DNA of 64,000 nucleotides from Notospermus geniculatus (lineage: Eukaryota; Nemertea; Pilidiophora; Heteronemertea; Lineidae), in NCBI GenBank assembly GCA_002633025.1, contig NMRB01000068.1:93530-157529 (forward strand), written 5' to 3'. This document shows positions 12,801-22,852 of the stretch, piece after piece; within the stretch, counting starts at the first letter, position 1, and each line of letters opens with the position of its first letter. The notes under the pieces are model-generated. The model worked only from the letters and a program-made list of their open reading frames with translations, ran no database searches and was not told the DNA's origin. The translations under genes and the position numbers were made by a program.

Positions 12801-15800
12801 CTACCGATAGAGTTTCCCAAAGAGAGGCAACTTGCAGGAGAAGACTCTCACAAGGAAAGTCACCTCCGATAGCTGTCTTCCGTACCTGGTACTGTTATAG
12901 GTTGAGCTACAACGACTTGTTGTGGTGCTGCGGGGAGGAGAGCTCGGGTCTGAATCAGATTGGACATGTAATCCTTGACGGCTTCGTTGACTCTTTCTTG
13001 CATCTCATCGACACGTCTCTGTTTGTCTTCTTCGTTCTCAAGGTAATCCTGGAACGAGGTTGAAAAGTTGGGAATGGGATGGGATTACGGGGGTATCCAG
13101 TCTGATAGAGCACTTTGCAAATAAAGGAATGGGCGTCCGCAAATGAAGGGGTTTATCATGATCTCGAGTCGTTGTAAATGCGTTCTCGAGTCGTAGCTGA
13201 GAAAGACGTTGGGCGGCGCTGCAGTTGTCAGGATGATCTCGTGAGAAAGACGTTGGGCGGCGCTGCAGTCGTCAGGATGATCTCGTGAGAAAGACGTTGG
13301 GCGGCAATGCAGTCGTCAGGATGATCTTGTGAGAAAGACGTTGGGCGGCGCTGCAGTCGTCAGGATGATCTTGTGAGAAAGACGTTGGGCGGCGCTGCAG
13401 TCGTCAGGATGATCTCGTGAGAAAGAGGTTTGGCGGCGCCGTAGTCGTAAAGGGGATCGAGAGTCGCAGCAAATTAAAACTTACAAATTCTTTTACTAGG
13501 CCTAATCGTTGATAGGTCTTCTTGGCAACCATTTTATCAGCCTCTTTAGAAACCTTGCCAAAAAACGTCGCTGGCACACAGAAGGGAAATCCGTCATTTT
13601 GTCAGTCATAATTTTAGGCTGCGAAATATGTGAAAGTGGATCTTTCCCGATAAGGTGGTATCAAGCTGTGTCCTTGTCATGGCGATTGAATATTCTTTGT
13701 GTGTGATTTTCAAAGGAATCCGTAAGCCAACAACAAATGTTGCCCAAAAGGCCTAAGCAAAGAAGACACGGTCTCGGACGGATTAGTGAATTTTATGCAC
13801 AAGTACTTTAGCATTGCATCGGTCTTTGACCTACTAGCATGTAGAATGTATGGAGGGATAGTAAACGATCTTTGAATGACGATTTAAAACTTGTTCAGAG
13901 ACACTCATTACAGAATATGATCAAATACGCGTGACCTCTGTTGGTAAGGTAAACAAATACAGGATCATTTGGCCGATCATTAAACTACATTATAGTCTTT
14001 CAAATGATCATCCCCTAACTGTAGAACTTGCATTTTTTAACTTTTCACAAATTAAAGTTGCCGTCTCCTGTAATTAGACTCAGGATTAGCACGACGACAG
14101 TTCCCTCAATTTCCCATAAGTATACTATACTTCCCAATATTACAAATTAGGCCTACAATGCAATAGGCCTACATCAAATAATATATTTAATCTCCTTTCA
14201 AAGTCTATGTGCTTAACTACAATAAGCAGGCGAAAATCCTCTGCGAATATTGATATTGACAGAGAATATCCCACAATTCAATTCGTACAACCGGAGTTTA
14301 TCAAGTTGGCAATGAAGAGAGACCGGATATCAAAGATATGCTGTCGAGGAAAATGATTCCAAAGCTTTGAAAAAGTATGCATCTCCATTGATGACGGTTA
14401 CCCAGAGAATCTCGCGATTGGCCTTGACGGAGCTTCTGACAGTTTCATAGCGTCATTTTAGTGGTCAGTGTAGTCTGGAGAAAAGTTGATTCCCAAACCG
14501 ACCAAAGATTGGCTTCAGCATATAAACACTCTTTCCTAGTCTCCAATCGTCCTTTTAAAATCACCAACCATTGAATGTGTGTGGGGGGAGGGGGAGGGGG
14601 AGGGGGAGTCGTATCGTCAACTACTTGTAGTTGATAAAACCAACCATGTCGCTCTGTTTTAGAGGTATTGGCCATAGTTATCCGTTGAAATCTTTGGCGC
14701 AAGTTTTACTCCGATCACACAATCTGATTGATCGTATGAAAACCATATCCGACGTACTCTTCAGTTTTCAATTGTTGGGCTATCGATAAATCATTCTAAT
14801 GAAAGGTTTGACATTAAAATGGTCAGATACATGTTAGTGAGTACTCGTAATGTCGTTCCTGAGTTATGACACAATTTATTATCGTCTTAGTGCTGTGGAT
14901 GCTTTCCAAGGAGTCTAGCTCCACCGGAAATGGACTAGGCCACCGACTTGGTCCTTGGATTTGCACCATTTACCCAGCACTGGCTCCATGACTGGTGAGG
15001 AAGCTCGCAGCAAACGGAAGCCTCACTGTCATCTGTGCGACCCATGTCTGTGAGCTGAACCCCACGTGTGCTACCACAATACCCGCGGCACGGCTCGAAG
15101 ACACGATTTCCAATCTCGCACACATGATTTGTATGATGTGTGCTGCCAGCTTTCGGAAGATGATGTCATAGACATGTGTGCTGCCAGATTCAGGATCTCC
15201 GATCCGACGACAGCCGTTTGGCATGGGGACACTTAAGAGACGGAAACTCTGTGGTCGTCAGCTTGATGCCAACCAGTTATGATAAGAACGAAAGGGATGG
15301 TTTAGGTGAAAGTAGAACTGGAAGAATGAATTACCAACCTTCATCGACTTGGCAGTCGTTGGTCGCTGCCGTTGTTTCACCCGCCGTCTAAGATCTGCAT
15401 CTACCATTGGCATATTCCTCAAAGCCCCCAAGGGCCTGGTACCCTTCCCTTTCTTATCAAGGGTCATTTTGTACGTGACTCCTCCGAGAAGGAACAATCC
15501 AAGTCGGCCTATATGTCACAATACTGGTAACGAACTGACGAGTCCTAGTTATGACGATATCAGTGTCATCCACGACACGTATGACTTGTTCTTAACAGCT
15601 TTTTGAGAAAATCAAACTGGAGATATTTCTCCTAATCCAAGCATAGATAAACAAAAGATCCAACCAAGACTGAATATAAGAAGATATGTGATAGTTGTGG
15701 ACGACCGTGACCGTGGTGACAACGATGTGAATGAGCTCATTCACGCCAGGCAGTGCCACCGGTCATACAGAGTTTCAATTAAACCAACACTCTGTAAAGC

Positions 15801-17137
15801 CGACGAGGAAAGCCAGGCCTTGTCTTGCACACTCGTCCGAACAGAGGCTTACCAACCACACACTGCGTGAAATGCCGTGCGGACATTGTAATGATCAGAT
15901 ATCGGTGGAGAGATCGATGGTGAAAGAAAATCTTTCTGGAACACTGCTTTCACATTAAATTCATTCATACACGACATGCTGGTGAAGTCATTTAACCATT
16001 CAAATGATTTTCTATACGCGATATCGTCTACCCCACTTAAGTGTTATTTGTTATCATAATATCAAATCTCAGANTCATCAGCCTTAAAAATGAAGCCATT
16101 GCCTTGTTTCATAAACAGCACGATAAAAATACCGCTAAATCAGCGTTGTTCCATCCACATCCACATGGCTGCCACTCAAAAATCCAAGATTGTGTTCGTT
16201 ATAATGAGGTCCTGAGGGCAATGACAACATTTCTCTTGTTATTTGACATGAAGAGTACATCTACTGATTTGATGGCATCAATGGTAACGCCATGAATGGG
16301 GTCGAATTGCGTGTTTCACCCCCAGTTGTGAACAGGAGTGGTATTTATTACCGATATTGAAATGTAAAATTGGCAATTTATTCGCTCGATAAAAGCAGAT
16401 ATTGAACTGTTTGGAGAATGGACTTGTGGAGAATGGACAGGTGGCAACGAATGAGCTTGAAAAGATGGTCAGTGAGAGAGAAAAGGAGAAATACCTAGAT
16501 CACTGATGTTTCTTGATCGGAGTGAGCAAATGGATTCCTTTTTCTACCATTTCTTGTTTTACCAGATGATTAAATGGTGTGGAGTTGGTTTCAGATTTCG
16601 ACCTTCATCTACCTTCATCCTTCCATGAAAGCCACGGACTGCAACCAAACCCCCACTTTCCCGTTTTTCAATCATGTAGTCCTCATTTTCGGACTAACTT
16701 TCCAAGGACTCGGAGTTACAGTTGGTTATCAAAGCTCTTTTTAAAACAAGAGTTACATGTACGTTGGAAACGATCGGATGAAGCACATGACATCAAACAG
16801 AATGAATTCAAAATAACCCCACCTTTGTTTTCGAGACCAGTTTACCAACTCCCTTTTCTGCTGGTTCGCTTGGTTTGGTCTCGTTCTTTTTCTTTCCATC
16901 GTTCTCGACGAGTTCCCTCTTTAACTGAACGTCTAACTTGCTTTTCTGCATGAATGTCAATTCCTTTCCCTTCGTCACGCCGTGTGCGTTCTCATTTTTG
17001 CTACCACCCTGTTTGGTCTGCCATCTTTTGATCATCTTCTGAACCTCGACATCACGATTGCGATAACGTTTAAACTTGTCATCGTACTCACTCGCCAGCT
17101 TTGGGGTTTCTCCCGGGATTTGTATTGAGGTAGGCAT
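3772..17137 (-). CDS. Multi-exon gene for an unidentified Pro/Ser-rich protein, possibly microtubule or axoneme associated (3' end open)
   Basis: I joined eight minus-strand exons: 17137-16823, 13048-12886, 12129-11599, about 10205-10065, 7213-6966, 6727-6655, 5526-5277 and 3895-3772. All have AG acceptors and GT donors except one GC donor, and all junction phases agree, giving 615 codons without a stop. The product starts MPTSIQIPG, has a basic SEYDDKFKRY stretch near residue 17, a Glu/Arg-rich helical segment (about 106-135), a Pro/Ala repeat region (about 160-330), a STYQNDYLDYL motif (near 370) and basic RSKTPGS/RRSKTSF segments. SEY and TYQ-type motifs in a basic, disordered protein recall microtubule-binding families such as MDM1, MAP6/SAXO and TEX26. 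That is a resemblance, not an assignment. No membrane segment or signal peptide is visible. The stop codon and last exon were not found with confidence; further exons may lie in the 3.8-kb first intron. Confidence 0.6.
4084..4231. repeat. Small foldback (MITE-like) element
   Basis: The left arm CAAAGACAAAATGGCTGGA (near 4092) returns inverted as TCCAGCCATTTTGTTTTCG (near 4208), about 24 bp per arm with mismatches. The open frames crossing it are not convincing genes. Confidence 0.45.
4778..4806. repeat. (GAAT)n microsatellite, possible retroposon tail
   Basis: About seven GAAT/TGAA units are followed by GATTTATTCAGACCACC. A tetranucleotide run joined to unique sequence is how several non-LTR retrotransposon 3' ends look. 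Only the run itself is seen here. Confidence 0.6.
5277..5526 (-). CDS. Exon 7 of the Pro/Ser-rich protein gene
   Basis: The acceptor is AATATCTTTGCAG and the donor GACG|GTAAGT. The 83 residues include EKDVVYKMMKSLKAQQ, a TRYVSYTEADRRTRQPSTYG segment and HPCNSCEDYLIKTWANQVG. A foldback of the TTTTCGCAAAGCCCC type (5536-5666) sits immediately upstream in the intron. Confidence 0.6.
5775..5955 (-). mobile_element. tRNA-derived SINE, copy 1
   Basis: Reading the minus strand, a pol III A-box-like GTGGTATGAGGTCGG and a B box GGTTCGATTCC are followed by a body containing TCTCAACTGGTCAGAAAAG. The body is shared with the element at 6440-6605, which defines a family. Confidence 0.6.
6440..6605 (-). 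mobile_element. tRNA-derived SINE, copy 2 (degenerate B box)
   Basis: Same family as 5775-5955, minus orientation: a tRNA-like head with GCGGGTTAGATACCC, then TCTCTACTGGTCTGAAGTGG and a GAGAGGCGGGGTAATA end. The B box has decayed, so it is an old copy. Confidence 0.55.
6655..6727 (-). CDS. Exon 6, 73 bp, with GC donor
   Basis: The acceptor is a clear TTTTCTCCTTTTACAG. The exon reads PREYGRSVPYVPAFQSWMKS and a few more residues, and ends ACGAAG|GCAAGT, the consensus for the minor GC-AG intron class. No GT donor fits. Using the GC site gives phase 1, exactly what exon 7 needs (G + AA = Glu). Confidence 0.55.
6966..7213 (-). CDS. Exon 5 of the Pro/Ser-rich protein gene
   Basis: The acceptor is TTATTGTCTTTCAG and the donor GAG|GTATAT. 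It encodes IRRPDEKFDRHWLTWPRTPG, then two basic RSK(T)P-type segments and NEFVELEPRPPSGE. Its entry phase 1 agrees with exon 4 and its exit phase 0 agrees with exon 6. The plus-strand open frame over the same bases is a shadow. Confidence 0.6.
9380..9690. mobile_element. Foldback MITE with ~100-bp inverted arms
   Basis: ACAGAAAAAAAAATCAACTC at the left end is matched inverted by GAGTTGATTTTTTTTTCTGT at the right, and the inverted match continues through the TTTAGGGACAAAA and AATATTTTCTGTTTCA blocks. The centre has three copies of a GAGAAAATATTTC motif. TTATGACCATTC to the left and TTCATGACCATCC to the right may be a target duplication. Confidence 0.75.
10065..10205 (-). CDS. Exon 4 of the Pro/Ser-rich protein gene
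   Basis: The donor is GGAG|GTATTT. The acceptor is weak; three in-phase AGs lie within 12 bases, and 10205 is the most downstream. The frame reads YDLRMGTDASWKR and ends STYQNDYLDYLGECG. A second, longer open frame (10094-10399) overlaps it, but it runs into a stop before the donor and does not join its neighbours in phase. Confidence 0.5.
11599..12129 (-). CDS. Exon 3, Pro/Ala/Ser repeat region of the Pro/Ser-rich protein gene
   Basis: The acceptor is CTTTCTCTCTTCCAG and the donor GGAG|GTAAGT. The 177-residue product contains degenerate repeats of the type RPPSPAKSVVRAAAPVK, with Glu-Pro runs between them, and is surely disordered. Basic S/T-P rich repeats like these are typical of proteins that bind microtubules or are phosphorylated by proline-directed kinases. 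This is inference from composition only. Confidence 0.65.
12886..13048 (-). CDS. Exon 2 of the Pro/Ser-rich protein gene
   Basis: The acceptor is AACCTCGTTCCAG and the donor CCAG|GTACGG. It encodes DYLENEEDKQRRVDEMQERV followed by a short helical stretch and a Gln/Val/Pro-rich end. It begins in phase 0, matching exon 1, and ends in phase 1, matching exon 3. The first 30 residues are likely a short coiled coil. Confidence 0.6.
13199..13440. repeat. 44-bp minisatellite, about 5.5 copies
   Basis: The unit begins GAGAAAGACGTTGGGCGGCG and ends CAGGATGATCTCGT. It recurs at 44-bp spacing with few changes, and the last unit is degenerate. It lies in the intron between exons 1 and 2 of the minus-strand gene. 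Confidence 0.85.
14582..14608. repeat. GGGGGA tract with G-quadruplex potential
   Basis: Four consecutive G5 runs separated by A are visible on the plus strand, enough for an intramolecular G-quadruplex. It is in an intron of the minus-strand gene, so the transcript would carry the C-rich strand. Confidence 0.6.
15339..15481 (-). CDS. Possible extra exon of the Pro/Ser-rich protein gene
   Basis: This is a 47-codon open stretch between a CTCGGAG acceptor and an ATGAAG|GTTGGT donor. The product is basic, with a KMTLDKKGKGTRPLG start and RRRVKQRQRPTTAKSMK end, similar in style to the neighbouring exons. Its entry phase does not match the end of exon 1, so an undetected small exon would be needed, or it is alternatively spliced, or it is not used. 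Confidence 0.3.
16400..16506 (+). other. Short coding-like stretch of unknown origin
   Basis: After an AAAAGCAG, a plus-strand frame reads CLENGLVENGQVATNELEKM and ends EKEKYLDH with TGA. The composition is protein-like, but there is no start, no upstream exon and no donor. It could be a last exon or a pseudogene scrap. Confidence 0.2.
16823..17137 (-). CDS. Exon 1 with start codon of the Pro/Ser-rich protein gene
   Basis: The ATG is at 17137-17135 and 105 codons follow before the donor AAG|GTGGGG. The product is charged, with a SEYDDKFKRYRNRDVEVQ segment and many Lys and Glu. The start was chosen because the frame closes just upstream and the composition changes there. The upstream side (from about 17160) is the beginning of the GPCR duplication unit, so the promoter of this gene lies inside or against that unit. 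Confidence 0.6.
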
Positions 17138-17159
17138 AGTTCGGAAGAAATTGAACTGA

Positions 17160-20030
17160 AGGAAAGAACATTCCAGGTGTAATATCGTGCTGAGTTCCTT
17201 ACGTCGTCAGTGCAGATGACAAATCTAAAAACCAAGCTTCAACACCGGTAGCCGCTGTCCTGCAAGTGCTGATATCTGGACGTTTCTTTTTGTCAGTATA
17301 GCCCCCACTTCAGTACCATCTTAAACACGCCAATCAACCTACAAAACGTACACTGCAAACATTCTTTCTTTCAAAGCATTTACAAGTTTTTAGTAGGTTG
17401 TCGGTGAAGTCGTGCTTTCACATCAGCATGGTGAGTTGCCATGAATGTTCAAGTTCAGCCCATATCTCTCTGATTTGTATGAAATTGCGATCGAGAACCC
17501 TTGTGTCGTTCATCTCATGTTCTGATTGATTAACCCACTATTGCCCTCACCCTTAGAAAGTCTCGGTCATGACAACCGTAATTTTTCAGTGATCATCGGC
17601 TTGACAATTGCAGTATAGCACAAACTCGCCGGAATAAAGCCTGCAGCGTACTAGACTCCAACTCGAGCATTGTCTAAGATATCAAGCGCCAAAGCCTATG
17701 CCCAGCGATCGCACATGGAAGTTCTCTTTCCAGATGTCTGAGAAGGTGTCCAGAGTGTTGCAGGCTTCAAACTACAGAACAATGCAGGATGGACAACATA
17801 CAGTTGATGGATCACTTACCACTGTCCCTGGCTGCTCTATCCGTTATATCGTCTCGGATTTGCTAATTACCTGATATCACCATAGTTACTGCCTTCCTCA
17901 GTGCAGGAATTCCAATGGAGGCGTATTGACTTTCATTAGGCCTACTGTGCCATCTGTATATACTTAGTTTACACAGCATGATAGTAAATCCCTCATAATA
18001 TTTGGTGTGCTTTGCGAGACGTGTTGTAATAACGGTTTATTTAAATCATAAGTTAGTCGTGGATTATTCTCTAAATATTCAGTTTATCCAACTTCTAGTA
18101 TATGTATAAAAGTATTTTGACGTATTGAGAGCACTTAAGAGGCTTTTTCATTTCGCTGGCAACCAGTCTTGTTGGTGTGGGTAAACTGATGCGTCGAAAT
18201 CAAAAATTATTGCAACGTGCTTTTCATGCCGATATGATGTACCATTTAATCAATGTACGATCTCGATTTGCATTTTGCTGACATAGACATCACGACTTCC
18301 TTAGAGCTGATGATGTCTGGGGTTATAAAAAATGGATCTACCAAACGTGAAGGAAAAACCCGATTGAAGATTGTTTCCTATTAATGCCTTATCAAGGAAT
18401 GTAGTTCGTCTTTGAAGATTTTCAGTTTACTCGAATAAATCAGGAAGTTGAAACTGTTGTTAATCATTGAGAAGGATGTGGAAAAGAGGCCTAACAGTAA
18501 TAAGGCTTGGGTCTCTTCTGAGGTGAAACCATGAAACTCGCCGACAATGTAGATGTTATAATTGACAATACCCCAAACGATGACGTAAGGAAGGGTGGTG
18601 ATCAGGTAAAGTAAGCTGACAAACAAAAGGCTGACGAAGCTGTTATCGTCTGCTTGGCTTTTGGCCACTTTCGCCGATGCCTCTTTCCGCGCCGATAATA
18701 TCCCAAATATAATTAAACTATTCAAAAGGAAGATCAAGATGCAAGGTAGTGTATAAGGAAAGAAATTGTCGGTTACTTCAACTAAAAAATAGCCTTTTAA
18801 TTTGTTGTTGTCAGTGACTTCAAAAAAGCAAGAAAGGATGGTTGTATCACCTTGGAAACCGGTCTGAAAGTCAAATACTTTGAAAAGCACTAAGATAGGA
18901 ACATTTACCAACGAAATTATAATCACCATAACACCAATCAGCAGCCGGCGTCTGCCGTGTGTCATCAGCACATGAATCTTTAAGGGGAACCAGACGCCGA
19001 CACATCTTTCTAATGAGAACATTACAATAAGGTACGAGGAGATGCAAGAACATACACGATACTGATACCGAAAAATCTTACAGATGATCTGTGGTCCGAC
19101 CGATAAGGGAGGTTCTATGAAGAAGTAACCATTGGTTTTCCCTAGTATACCAGTCACCACCCATGAATACGCACCGTAGATTAAGGTGCCGAAGTCCGAA
19201 GCAGCCAGAGGGCCTAGGTAGGTCGCTGTCACGTGGTCCTTTCTCCGGCATCTCCAGAACACTATCATGGATAGAATGTTTCCACTGATACCCACGATGA
19301 TAACGACACCTATGATGTACTTGTTTGTAAACTCGGTCACCAAACTGATGATCAGAAATAATAACGAGAGCTCCTTGCGTTGAAACGTTGCCGACGATGA
19401 CGGTGAGTAAAACATCCCATGCATGGTCATTCCGTGGGCACCGTGAACCAAGTCGGTGTCTGGAGAGCAGAAAAAGGCCGACGCAGAGATATGTCTGAGC
19501 ACCTAGTACGTGTATCATCGCAGTCATCCGTCTTTAGTATTATCAGAAATATATATCCGTTTCGCTCTTTGTACTAATTTTGCATGAATCGTGTTTGAAG
19601 TTGATGTCTGATGGACCGAAATGGCAGATGGAAGAGAATCGTCGATCAGATATGCTAGATATGAATACCTATAATTATATCGCATTCATAATAGCAAACT
19701 ATTTCTGTTCTGTTTGTTTCGTTCGTGGATGTTATAAGGGAACTGTGTGTATCCTTTTCCTACCATATTTTATCTTCATTTAGGCCTAAAGGCGTAAAGT
19801 ACATGAAATGTAATGAGAGTTTAACTCCGAAACAACCATCTTAACGGTGGAAGTGTTAATCAAAGGTAGAAATTGAAAAATATCGTAAGATTAACGTGGT
19901 TGTTGTCGTTTAGCACCGGCCGGGTACATCGGGATGAGACCGAGAATTAAAGGCATCGACCACGTTTTAGTGAAGAAGTATATCCATCTGCTTGTTAGCA
20001 GGTAGTGAATCTCTTCTGTATAAACCTACC
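17160..20030. repeat. GPCR duplication unit A
   Basis: The segment from the flank of exon 1 of the neighbouring gene through the GPCR and its upstream DNA is repeated at about 20034-22870. Shared landmarks include GAAGTCGTGCTTTCACAT, GGCAACCAGTCTTGTTGGTG and the coding region. Coding bases are closer than flanking bases, which carry many small indels. Confidence 0.7.
18381..19430 (-). CDS. Class A peptide-type GPCR, intact copy A
   Basis: An intronless frame gives 349 residues from the ATG at 19430. A longer reading begins at a non-ATG codon, so I used the first ATG (MTMHGMFYSP). Seven hydrophobic helices are visible. TM1 has GNILS (about 50-54), TM2 LAASDFGTL, TM3 ends FSLERC in place of DRY, TM6 has TTLPYVIVWG, and TM7 has NNSFNFLIY, a variant of NPxxY seen in FMRFamide/myosuppressin-type peptide receptors. 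A Cys at the top of TM3 and one in loop 2 could form the usual disulphide. It should act at the plasma membrane through G proteins; the ligand is unknown. The sister gene at 23646 has a different N-terminus from the point where homology begins (LSLL-LIISLVTEF). Confidence 0.85.
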   Translation of the reverse strand: MTMHGMFYSPSSSATFQRKELSLLFLIISLVTEFTNKYIIGVVIIVGISGNILSMIVFWRCRRKDHVTATYLGPLAASDFGTLIYGAYSWVVTGILGKTNGYFFIEPPLSVGPQIICKIFRYQYRVCSCISSYLIVMFSLERCVGVWFPLKIHVLMTHGRRRLLIGVMVIIISLVNVPILVLFKVFDFQTGFQGDTTILSCFFEVTDNNKLKGYFLVEVTDNFFPYTLPCILIFLLNSLIIFGILSARKEASAKVAKSQADDNSFVSLLFVSLLYLITTLPYVIVWGIVNYNIYIVGEFHGFTSEETQALLLLGLFSTSFSMINNSFNFLIYSSKLKIFKDELHSLIRH

Positions 20031-21170
20031 AATGAAGGAAAGAATATTCTAGTTGTAATAATGTCGCTGCTTCAACAGCATTCCCGGTATCCTGCTGATG
20101 TCTGAAAGTTCGTGTTAGTCAATGTCAATGTCCAATGTGGCCGCCACTTCAGTATCATTCAATTCACGTCCATTACGTACATGTACTGTTCACTCTTCCT
20201 TTCAAAGCATGTAGAGTTTCGATGAAGTCGTGCTTTCACATGTTCAGCAAGATAATTACATTTACCAGTGCACAAGTTCAGTCCGTAGTAGGGGCTACCA
20301 CTGATTCATAATGCACGTAACAATAAGGAGCAACAAATGGCGTTCAGCCGGCCTCAGCAACCCTTAGAAAGCCTCGGTCATGACAGCCGAAATTTTTCAG
20401 TGATCATCGGCTTCAAAATTGCAGTATCTGATACCGCTAACTTGCCATAATAAAGTCTGCAGCGGGTACTAGACTCCAACATGTGCGTTTTCTCGGACAT
20501 AAGGGCCAAAGCCTACTTCCAGCGAGCGCACATGTACGCCTAGATGCTGTCCAGTGTTGCAGGCTTCTAACTACAGGAAAATGGAGGAAGGCAAGATACA
20601 GTTGATCAGATGAACCACTTACCACTGTCCCTGGCTGCTCTATCCGTTATCTCGCCTCCCTGAAACGTCGTATCATCGTGATAGGCCCTACTTACTGTCA
20701 TCCTCAGTAGAATTGTAATGGAGGCCTATTGACCATGTTGACTTTTATTAGGCCTACTGGGCCTACTGGTTTACACAACGTAGAAAATCTTGGGGTGATT
20801 TGCGAGACGTGTTGTAATAACGGTTTAAATAAATCATAAGTTAGTTGTGGATTATCCTCTGAATATTCAGTTACCGGTATCCAACTTCTAGTATAACAAT
20901 ATTTTGAAGTATTGAGAGTATTTAAGAGGCTTTGTCATTTCGCTGGCAACCAGTCTTGTTGGTGTGGGTCAACTGATGCGTCGAAATCAAAAATTATTAC
21001 AACGTGCTTTTCATAACAATTTAATGGTAGGATTTAATTAATATGTGCGATCTCGTTTGGCATTTTGCTCACATAGACATCAGGACTTCCTTAGGGCTGC
21101 TGACGTCAGGGATTATAAAAAATGGACCGACCAAACGTATAGGAAAAAACCGATTGAAGATCGTTTCCCA

Positions 21171-22044
21171 TTAGCGCCTTATCAAGGAATAAAGCTCATC
21201 TTTGAAGATTTTAAGTTTAGTTGAATAAATCAGGAAGTTGAAACTGTTGTTAATCATTGAGAAGGATGTGGAAAAGAGACCGACCAAAAATAAGGCTTGG
21301 GTCTCTTCTGAGGTGAAACCTTCAAACTCTCCAACGACGTAGATGTAATAATTGAGAATACCCCAAACGATGGCGTAAGGAAGGGTGGTGATCAGGTAAA
21401 GTAAGCTGACAAATAAAAGGCTGATATAACTGGTATCGGCTGTTTGGCTTTTGGCCACTTTCGTTGATGCCTCTTTCCGCGCCGATAATATCCCAAATAT
21501 AATCAAACTATTCAAAAGGAAGATCAAGATACAAGGCAGTCTATAAGGGAAGAAATTGTCAGTTNACTTTCCTGCCCGTATTCTCATGATAATGCCTTTT
21601 TTCTAATTATTTTTATGTATTATGCGTTGAACTTAAAATCAATCATTCCCTCATTGGGTTAACGGTTCACTTTTCATTCACCTGTATCACTGACATGCTT
21701 TTCTGATCTTCTGTATGCAGGAGGAATAAACAATATATATATATATACAAGGCAGTCTATAAGGGAAGAAATTGTCGGTTATTTCAACTAAAAAATATCC
21801 TTTTAATCTGTTGTTGTCTGTGAATTCAAAGAAGCAGGCAAGTATGGTTGTATCACCTTGAAAACCGGTCTGAAAGTCAAATACTTTGAAAAGTACTAAG
21901 ATAGGAACATTTGCCAACAAAATTATGATCACCATAACACCGATCAGCAGCCGGCGTCGGCCGTGTGTCATCAGCACATGAATCTTTAAGGGGAACCAGA
22001 CGCCGACACATCTTTCTAATGAGAACATTACAAGAAGGTACAGA
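21171..22044 (-). pseudogene. GPCR copy B, truncated and interrupted
   Basis: Two pieces match the intact receptors. 22044-21750 covers the end of TM3 (FSLERC) through TM5, and 21564-21171 covers TM5 to the C-terminus with an intact stop. Everything before TM3 is deleted. Between the pieces a ~30-bp coding segment (CAGTCTATAAGGGAAGAAAT) occurs twice, around an N at 21565 and a TA run. That break may be an assembly error, but the missing N-terminus makes this a pseudogene either way. Confidence 0.75.
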
Positions 22045-22226
22045 GGGTCAAACTAAAAAAAAACATCTCAAGGGTGGAAGTGTTAATCAAAGGTAGCAAT
22101 TGAAAAACAGCGTAAAGTTGCGTGGTTGGCTGCCGTAGCACCGGTACATTGGGATGAGATCGGGAATAAAGGGCGTCGACCACGTTCCAGTGAAGAAGTA
22201 TATCCATCTGCTTGTTAGCAGGTATC

Positions 22227-22572
22227 TATGTCCATCGTGACGTGGTTAAAGATGTAAAAATGATGGCCCCATGATGCCATATGAACTGTTCCCAAGACGA
22301 ATACCCATAAATCCCATCATGTCCCGAACTAACGCAGAAGATCTTGTGCAGGCCAGAAAAGGCCGGCTCACAGAGTGGGAGGCCTCGTCCGTGGGGCTAA
22401 CAGCCATGTTGGATCGTTGCCGTGGTATCCACGCATGCGTACTTGAACTCAGCTGGTGGAAAGATTACAGGAAATGCTTTACGCTTCCCAACAGATGAAG
22501 TGCAAGAGACTGCATGTGTGACTTGGGGGTTCCTGGGGTTGCCACAGCGACCATAAAGATGCGGGCGGCCAG
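22227..22572. other. Insert of unknown origin in unit B
   Basis: This DNA has no counterpart in unit A. A 75-codon plus frame (22271-22498, with LVQARKGRLTEWEASSVGL) crosses it, with no recognisable domain. It adjoins the MITE at 22573 and may be part of the same or an earlier insertion. Confidence 0.35.
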
Positions 22573-22852
22573 CAGGGCCGGATCCAGGATTTAGAAATAG
22601 AGAGGGCACAACCCTGAGGGCGAAGCCCTCAGTTGGCGCGCACCGCATGGCAGGTGTGCACGCGCGAAGGGGGCTCCGGGGGCCTCCCCCGGGAAAATTT
22701 GAAAAATCAAAGCTCTGAGATGTGATTTCCCAGCATCGTAGACGTACTAGAAAATACTAGACGATTCTTCCAAAAAATGCAGTTAAAAAATCATTGCCCC
22801 TCAAAAATAGGGGGGCACGTGCCCCATGTACCCCCCTCTAAATCCGGGCCTG
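22573..22852. mobile_element. hAT-like MITE of the GGATCC-end family
   Basis: It begins CAGGGCCGGATCCAGGATTT and ends CTAAATCCGGGCCTG, an imperfect inverted pair. GCCAG flanks both sides. CAGGG-type ends are typical of hAT elements, though a full 8-bp target duplication is not seen. The interior is rich in G and C blocks (GGGGGCCTCCCCC) and has no frame. Confidence 0.55.

Noticed and set aside
22271-22498. 75-codon frame in the insert of GPCR unit B
   Set aside because: No recognisable domain, no splice sites, no second copy to compare.
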